Below are positions 57,701 through 64,000 of a stretch of 64,000 nt of DNA, piece by piece; within the stretch, counting starts at the first letter, position 1; each line of letters starts with the position of its first letter. The position numbers were made by a program, and so were the translations under genes. Origin of the DNA: Owenia fusiformis (taxonomy: Eukaryota > Annelida > Polychaeta > Sabellida > Oweniidae); contig CAIIXF020000002.1 of the NCBI GenBank assembly GCA_903813345.2, positions 28,713,223 through 28,777,222 on the forward strand. The letters run 5' to 3'. The notes under the pieces were generated by a model. That model was not told the DNA's origin, did no database searches, and saw nothing but the letters and a program-made list of their open reading frames with translations.

Positions 57701-58702
57701 CCTATCACTGGCTAAAGCCCATAAGGGTATCATTGGGAATATTCTGTGATATATTTAAAGCAGTATTCAGTATTGTATACCCCTATCACTGGCTGACAAA
57801 GTATAAAGCCCATAAGGGTATCATTGGGAATATTCTGTGATATATTTAAAGCAGTATTCAGTATTGTATACCCCTATCACTGGCTAAAGCCCATAAGGGT
57901 ATCATTGGGAATATTCTGTGATATATTTAAAGCAGTATTCAGTATTGTATACCCCTATCACTGGCTAAAGCCCATAAGGGTATCATTGGGAATATTCTGT
58001 GATATATTTAAAGCAGTATTCAGTATTGTAAACCCCTATCACTGGCTAAAGCCCATAAGGGTATCATTGGGAATATTCTGTGATATATTTAAAGCAGTAT
58101 TCAGTATTGTATACCCCTATCACTGGCTGACAAAGTATAAAGCCCATAAGGGTATCATTGGGAATATTCTGTGATATATTTAAAGCAGTATTCAGTATTG
58201 TATACCCCTATCACTGGCTAAAGCCCATAAGGGTATCATTGGGAATATTCTGTGATATATTTAAAGCAGTATTCAGTATTGTATACCCCTATCACTGGCT
58301 GACAAAGTATAAAGCCCATAAGGGTATCATTGGGAATATTCTGTGATATATTTAAAGCAGTATTCAGTATTGTATACCCCTATCACTGGCTAAAGCCCAT
58401 AAGGGTATCATTGGGAATATTCTGTGATATATTTAAAGCAGTATTCAGTATTGTATACCCCTATCACTGGCTAAAGCCCATAAGGGTATCATTGGGAATA
58501 TTCTGTGATATATTTAAAGCAGTATTCAGTATTGTATACCCCTATCACTGGCTAAAGCCCATAAGGGTATCATTGGGAATATTCTGTGATATATTTAAAG
58601 CAGTATTCAGTATTGTATACCCCTATCACTGGCTGACAAAGTATAAAGCCCATAAGGGTATCATTGGGAATATTCTGTGATATATTTAAAGCAGTATTCA
58701 GT
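54755..58702. repeat. Array of 46 near-identical 81/91-bp units with higher-order structure
   Basis: Unit: CCCCTATCACTGGCT, then optionally GACAAAGTAT, then AAAGCCCATAAGGGTATCAT to TATTGTATA. Long units (L) are 91 bases and short units (S) lack those ten bases (81). Counting gives 23 L and 23 S; 23x91 + 23x81 minus the 8 missing bases of the last unit equals exactly 3948, the array length. The order is LLS, then LSSLSSLLLSLL twice (period 1042), SLL, then SSSLSL twice and SSSL (period 506). Copies are otherwise almost identical (one seen change, GTAAACCCC near 58030). The repeated open frames across it arise because 81 is a multiple of three; I do not regard them as a gene. Confidence 0.97.
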
Positions 58703-60336
58703 TAATTGTATTCTTAAGATTGCAGCCCTTTCCTCAACATGACAAGGGCATTTTAGATCATGTGATTCCAGGTTTTCAGGTAATTGATTACCGTAAGTAA
58801 TTTAATACCATTGAACAATACTGAACTTTTAAAATGTTAAAATTCATTTTTCATTTAGCAGTAAGAAATTCATATAAATATATAAATATTTCTATTACTT
58901 CCTGAGATATTTAAGATGACATGCTCTAAATCCTCACCATCATGATGAATGCAGAAATGAATGCAATTCCAAATACTCACCTAAATGCCTTGTATGAAAT
59001 AAGGTATTAACATACAAAATGTCACCACCATTTGTAACAGACACCAACCACCGATCGCCAACCGCCATAACAAAAACTGAGATAAATGCTGATATAAAAA
59101 AGGATGATGACACTGAGAAACTTTTAGATGTTTATGATGATTAAATTATATGTCTGATGACCAAATTTCAAGAATATTCCTTCATCACTCACAGAGTTAT
59201 TTTATGTTTATTTCGGTACACTCTTTTGGGACACCCTGTACTTCTGAAGTTATTGCTATGTTTCAACATGGCAACAAAATCTATATCATTTCCATGATAC
59301 GCTTACATTGCATGTCTATAGGTGTTCATTTTATGTACAAGTTTCAAGTCAACTTGATAACCCCCTACTTCTCTCTTATGAAGTTTTTTTTATTAAGGTA
59401 GTATCAGATCTAGTTTCTATGAATATGATTACCATTATCATTTGAGAGAATTTAAACATTTTTCACCTTTTTTACACTTTGAAACGTCAACAACTTCACA
59501 ATAACATATTTTGGATATTTTGGGAGATATTATATATGAGATTGTAGAGATACATTGGTAGGTCCATGTTGCTTACAATCTTTTCACCCCTCATAGATGT
59601 GATTCTGCCTTATAACCAGTTTTACAAAAGAGCTCTAATAAATGTATTTTGCCAAGCATGGAAAATAAGAGCTATCATAATTTGTTCCAATTTCAACTTT
59701 TTAGATATTTAAATTTTATGGTAGAACACATAGTTCAAAACATTTTGCTAACTAATATATTTTGGAATAAAAACATCTCCCAAGCTGTCTCTCTAAATGC
59801 AGATTTAGCTTATTGTAATACTCACATGTTTTGCTTGCTATTCCAAACCAATACAAGAACAGTTCCCTCTCTTTCCCTGTACTATTGGATTAATCCATTG
59901 ACTAAACACCTAAGACCCCTTTATACCTTATTTGTATTATACCTGTATGACTGTGTGTATAGCTACAGACTATATGTGCATGCCGTGTTAGCCCAACCAA
60001 CTGACCAAATCAATAGTCCACAGCATGAAATAACCAGCCCTTACACAATTTGTACATACACCAATTAATTTGAAATATTTGTTTTCCATCTATTATATAC
60101 ATATATCTACATATGAATTTGTCAGTCAGAATATGTATGAATTCAACAATACTTGAGGAAGACATTTTCTTTATACTGAAAACAAATAGACTATTGCAAA
60201 ATAACATTTTGTGAGGGATATCTAACCCAATCAAAGCAGTTGTTGAATATTTGATGTATTAGTCTATATGTATATGTAATATAAGCCTAAAGTATAATGA
60301 AACCTACCCTGTATATCCGATAGTACAATAACTGTA
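58703..60336. other. Mostly unassigned, with an inverted copy of a dispersed repeat
   Basis: 58995-59070 (AAGGTATTAACATACAAAAT, GTCACCACCATTTGTAACAG, ACACCAACCACCGATCGCCA) is the reverse complement of the repeat at 17680-17760 and 27172-27255. The 139-codon open stretch at 59649-60068 has no recognisable domain and AT-driven composition; I do not call it a gene. Confidence 0.55.
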
Positions 60337-60367
60337 GGCAATATAGTGAAATATTCACTATATTGCC
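60337..60367. repeat. Perfect 13-bp-arm hairpin
   Basis: GGCAATATAGTGA, AATAT, TCACTATATTGCC. It stands just outside the left end of the following fold-back element. Confidence 0.85.
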
Positions 60368-60382
60368 CTTCTAAATGACGTT

Positions 60383-62345
60383 ATTAGTAGTATTACCACC
60401 GTTAATGACCAGGACTGAAACAGCAAGAAAATCTTACGCACTGAACCACAAGCTGGTATCGAAAAATTTGTCCGCTGTGACGGAGCGTGTTATTTTGCAT
60501 AGAAACACAAGGAAATCCACGCAATTTATTTTTTACTCATATGTTTCGCTATATCAAAGAAAATTACCTACTCCATGCAGTGGATATATCATTTGCGGGT
60601 AGAGTAAAAGCTATTGAAATTGGCGCCGGAGTATCATACTTCAAAATGTACCATTTGTTTTATTTCTTTTAAATGGTACAATATAGTGACACGATAATAT
60701 TTACGTATGTTTTCAGCATAACTCTGAAGGTATTAATGAGATATTGATGTATTGGGTATTTTTGATTTGTTTTATAAAAAATAATGTTAAAATTTTTTGT
60801 CCGCTGTGAAGGAGCAGTTTCAAATCTGAAATACGTTAAGAATTCAAGATTTATAATATATCTTTTACAACTACACTGTGGAGGAGCGAACGTGTCAAAT
60901 CTCTTTCGTAAAGTATTCTGAATGAAAAATGAAACGTAATAAAAGTACACAATTCAAATTTTGAGATGTATACTAGTATACGACCACTCTTTAAGCTTTT
61001 TTCTCAGTTTGTACTGAAATCCAACTTCCCTCTAAAGTCCCTCTATAGTCGTTCCAAAATGTAAGTGGAGTGTATCTTGGAATACGAAAATGCAAAATTT
61101 AATTTTAAAATTGTTCTTTATTTGAATAAGAATTAGGGTTAACCGTTATCCGATGCAACTACAGTATAACATGTGTACGGTGAACACATATGGAGCCTCA
61201 AAAATGTATTCCCAGTTGGTAGATGTTCACTCCACAGAGGCAATTTCATACAGAGGTCAGAGGAATATGTGATAAGAAGAGGTGTTCACTAGAGAAAGAT
61301 GTTCATTGATACAGGTTTTGCTGTGCAGCACGTTTACCATGACTTTTTTTTATATTTTCAGACTATGCAAAACAATGAGGCGCGAATTTCAAATAATTAC
61401 AAATTAAATCTGTATTAGGATCATCTTATATACAGTAATATTATGTGGTAAAAGGTTATACAACTGTCGGAATGCAGGAATGCGCACTATTTCGAATAAA
61501 TTCATATTAGCCCTATTCACACTACATGTGACATTCCAAGGCGTCTTGTCGAAAACGTATTAGAAATATTATGTTGAGTTTACACCATGTTTGATTTATG
61601 TTGATTTCAGTACTATCCTCCGAAAATGTGAAAAGAGTGGTCGTTATTATATCTCAGATTTACATTACCCCAGATCTCCCAGACTACTTGTCTTAATTTA
61701 GGAAAGTGATTTGAGACGTTCTCTCCTCTAAGGGTACTTTTAAAAGATATAGTTTAAATCTTAAATTCTGAATGTAATTCACAGTTAAAGCTGCTCCGTC
61801 ACAGCGGACAAAAAAATTAAACATTATTTTTTTATACAAAATATAAAAAATATCCAATACAGCAAGATCTCATTAATACTTACAGAGTTATGTCGAAAAC
61901 ATATGTAAATATTATCGTGTCACTATATTGTACCATTAAAAAGAAATAAAAGAAATTGTACATTTTGGAGTATGATACTCCGGCGCCGTTTTCAATAGCT
62001 TTTACTCATAGCGTTGTTGGACTTCAAACAGATGTTAAAGTTACCCGCAAATGATATATCCATTGCATGGAGTAAGTTATTTCTATGGTATAGCGAAAAA
62101 TATGAGTAAAAAATAAATTGCTTGGGTTTCTTAGTGTTTCTATGCAAAATAGCACGCTCCATAACAGCGGACAAATTTTTCGATACCAGCCTGTGTGAAC
62201 AATATCTAATTTCCCGGGGAAAATTGCTGGTCGAGAATTGCATTATTGGGGCAGTATTGACCGCCACTATGATGTCACATATTGCTCAGATCGATAAACT
62301 AGCACTAAAACCCCTAGAAGTGGCCCGGCAAGGTGGTAATAATAC
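60383..62345. mobile_element. Fold-back element with ~620-720 bp arms
   Basis: The left arm (60383 to about 61005) and right arm (about 61620-62345) are reverse complements with moderate divergence: GTATTACCACC / GGTGGTAATAATAC at the ends, then TGGTATCGAAAAATTTGTCC, CGGAGTATCATACTTCAAAA, GACACGATAATATTTACGTA and ACGACCACTC. The word TCCGCTGTGACGGAGC occurs in each arm twice (near 60471, 60801, 61795 and 62155) with small changes. No transposase frame was found, and the target duplication is unclear. Confidence 0.87.
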
Positions 62346-62406
62346 TTTTTTATATAAACTTAGCCTGGATTAACCATACACTTGCTGTAGAGGTGAACTG
62401 TGTCAA

Positions 62407-62709
62407 ACATGTTATTTTCTGGTACACTATTAAGTATGAAGGCATGTGTGTATTTCCTTGCTTTTTTTCAGGAAAGTATCATTACATTGTCTTCTTTTAG
62501 AATATCTGGTAAGAGTTCAATGGGAACTCGAGGAAATTCAGATATTTCACACTTTCTATTTTTCCAAATTTTCTTTCAAAGTTTCCAGACAACACAAGAG
62601 CTACCATTGACCTGTTTCCAGGTTTACTAATGTAATGATACTTTCCTGAAGAAAGCAAGGAAATACACACATGCCTTTATACTTAATTTTGTACCAGAAA
62701 ATAACATGT
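62407..62709. mobile_element. Fold-back MITE of 303 bp
   Basis: ACATGTTATTTTCTGGTACA through CAGGAAAGTATCATTACATT pairs with AATGTAATGATACTTTCCTG through ACCAGAAAATAACATGT; the arms are about 83 bases. The centre carries CTCGAGGAAATTCAGATATT and is not inverted. Confidence 0.9.
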
Positions 62710-62907
62710 GCAGGTATAGCATTTTTTACCAAAATGTTATTTTCCAGCTTTATTGAACTACAGTAACATTTAAAATGTTTGGAACTACTTTGAATTTAAA
62801 AAATCAAATGACTATATTGCAACAGTATATGAAAAAATGGAAACATATGTACAAGTCCTAACTTTTGTATATTTCAGATAGTTATGTATATTGTGCAGCA
62901 AAGCTAT

Positions 62908-63919
62908 CACACCCGGTGATCGTGAAAATGGGACGGAGGGGGGAGCAGGCAATTTCCGCTAGAAAATTCAACAAATCTGGTAAAATTATTTTTTCAAGAC
63001 AGAGTTTACGATTGAATTGCAAATTGAATAAGCGCACGGTATGATAAAATATGTTAGGTATTCTAGGATTATTTTTCAACCGATACTCTTTTAAGATATA
63101 AGATCTATTAAAAAAGGCGCAACGCAACCAACGTGCAAAAGTCAAAGTTTTTGCTATAAATCAAGCAACAATGGACTACACGACCTGTAATAAATACTTG
63201 TAAGTGATGTTATCATAACTAAATTAATGTCATTGCTGAATTTATAAAATAAGTTTCCATACGTAAAATAAAAAATAATCGAAAATAATTAAAATGGGAC
63301 GGAGGGGACGGAGGGGGGGAGTAATAATTCTATAAAGTGAAACAACTTCACACGAATTCTTGTATTTGAAAAATGAACTCATTAACTTAGTAAGAAACTG
63401 GATGATATACCCCTGGAGACTGAAAAATGGGGACATTTGGAGTAAAAGGACTTAAAGTCGCGAAACATCTCTAATCATGTCTTATATACATATTGCTCCC
63501 CCCCCTCCGTCCCCTCCCCCCCTCCGTCCCAAATTCATTATTTTCGATTATTTTTTATTTCACATATGGAAACTTATTTTATAAATTCAGCAATGACATT
63601 AATTTAGTTATGATAACATCACTTACAAGTATTTATTACAGGTCGTCCAGACCATTGTTGCTTGATTTATAGCAAAAACGTTGATTTGTGCCTGTTGATG
63701 GCCTTGCGCCTTTTTTAATAGATCTCATACCTTAGATGCGTATCGTTTCAGAAAAAATCCCAGAAAACCTAACATATTCTACCATACCGTGTGCCTATCC
63801 ATTTAGCAATTCAATAGTAAACTTTTTCTTGAAAAAATAAATCTTCCAGATTTGTTGAATTTCCTAGCAGAAATTGCCTGCTCCCCCCCTCCGTCCCATA
63901 TTCACGATCACCGGGTGTG
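62908..63919. mobile_element. 1012-bp fold-back transposon with 5-bp target duplication
   Basis: CACACCCGGTGATCGTGAA (62908-62926) and its exact complement (63901-63919) form the ends, and GCTAT flanks both sides (62903-62907 and 63920-63924). Nearly the whole element is two arms of about 500 bases. Matching words include GGGACGGAGGGGGGAGCAGG, AATTTCCGCTAGAAAATTCA, AGATCTATTAAAAAAGGCGC and GGGACGGAGGGGACGGAGGG, meeting around 63400-63480. It has no transposase. CAC ends with a 5-bp duplication are seen in Transib-type elements, but the rest of the terminal sequence does not match that consensus as I know it. Confidence 0.93.
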
Positions 63920-63924
63920 GCTAT

Positions 63925-64000
63925 GGCCTTTTGTAATTGAGGGAGTTTCAGCCATGTTATTTTTTTGAAAACGACATGGCAGAGAGGAAGCATCAAAATA
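63925..64000. other. Window edge, unassigned
   Basis: Flanking sequence after the fold-back element, too short to assign. Confidence 0.3.

Noticed and set aside
54890-58680. Series of 62-116 codon open frames with the same repeated peptide
   Set aside because: They are translations of the 81/91-bp array. The 81-bp unit happens to keep one frame open and the 91-bp unit breaks it.
49660-58702. CRISPR-like arrays
   Set aside because: Repeats are directly adjacent without unique spacers, and the DNA is eukaryotic. These are minisatellites.
59649-60068. 139-codon open stretch on the plus strand
   Set aside because: No domain, signal or splice context recognised; composition follows the AT-rich background. 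Length alone is weak evidence in a 64-kb AT-rich window.

Overview
This is eukaryotic nuclear DNA: AT-rich, with spliced exons, type II Golgi glycosyltransferase genes, a decayed LINE, tRNA-derived SINE heads, many short inverted-repeat transposons and several satellite arrays. There are no operons, ribosome binding sites or bacterial genes. The repeat types (for example a 'TTAGCTCACATGGTGAGC' element followed by a GTCC microsatellite) and the glycosyltransferases suggest a marine invertebrate, possibly a lophotrochozoan such as a mollusc. That placement is inference only.

Genes. (1) On the minus strand, 15748-17145 is an intact single-exon type II membrane protein with a GT-B fucosyltransferase-like catalytic region. 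(2) On the plus strand, five exons between 24606 and 39853 encode the C-terminal endonuclease/exonuclease/phosphatase-like domain of a CWH43/PGAP2IP homologue (GPI-anchor lipid remodelling). Splice phases agree across all four junctions and the stop codon is present; upstream exons were not found. (3) On the minus strand, 51718-53436 is an intact single-exon protein that joins a GT13-like (GnT-I/POMGnT1-type) region to a cysteine-rich C-terminus resembling that of MGAT5. All three act on glycans or GPI anchors in the secretory pathway. Nothing here shows that they are co-regulated.

Layout. 1-6.5 kb: a nested satellite (250-280 bp units with expanded 68-bp sub-units). 6.5-9.4 kb: a TTAA-flanked DNA transposon without a recognisable transposase. 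9.4-15.6 kb: repeat relics, including inverted relics of the first satellite. 15.7-17.1 kb: fucosyltransferase-like gene. 17.6-21.1 kb: a SINE and a dimeric ~337-bp array. 21-24.6 kb: hairpin elements and a filled/empty insertion pair. 24.6-39.9 kb: the CWH43-like gene, whose introns hold a LINE fragment, several MITEs and a 4.8-kb inverted repeat. 40-51 kb: MITEs, a pogo/Tigger relic and a 29-bp tandem array. 51.6-53.6 kb: the GT13/MGAT5-like gene, bracketed by short tandem arrays. 54.8-58.7 kb: a nearly perfect array of 46 units in two length classes with higher-order periods of 1042 and 506 bp. 60.4-63.9 kb: three successive fold-back elements, the last with perfect ends and a 5-bp target duplication.

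All calls come from reading the sequence. Family names for proteins rest on recognised motifs, not on database searches.
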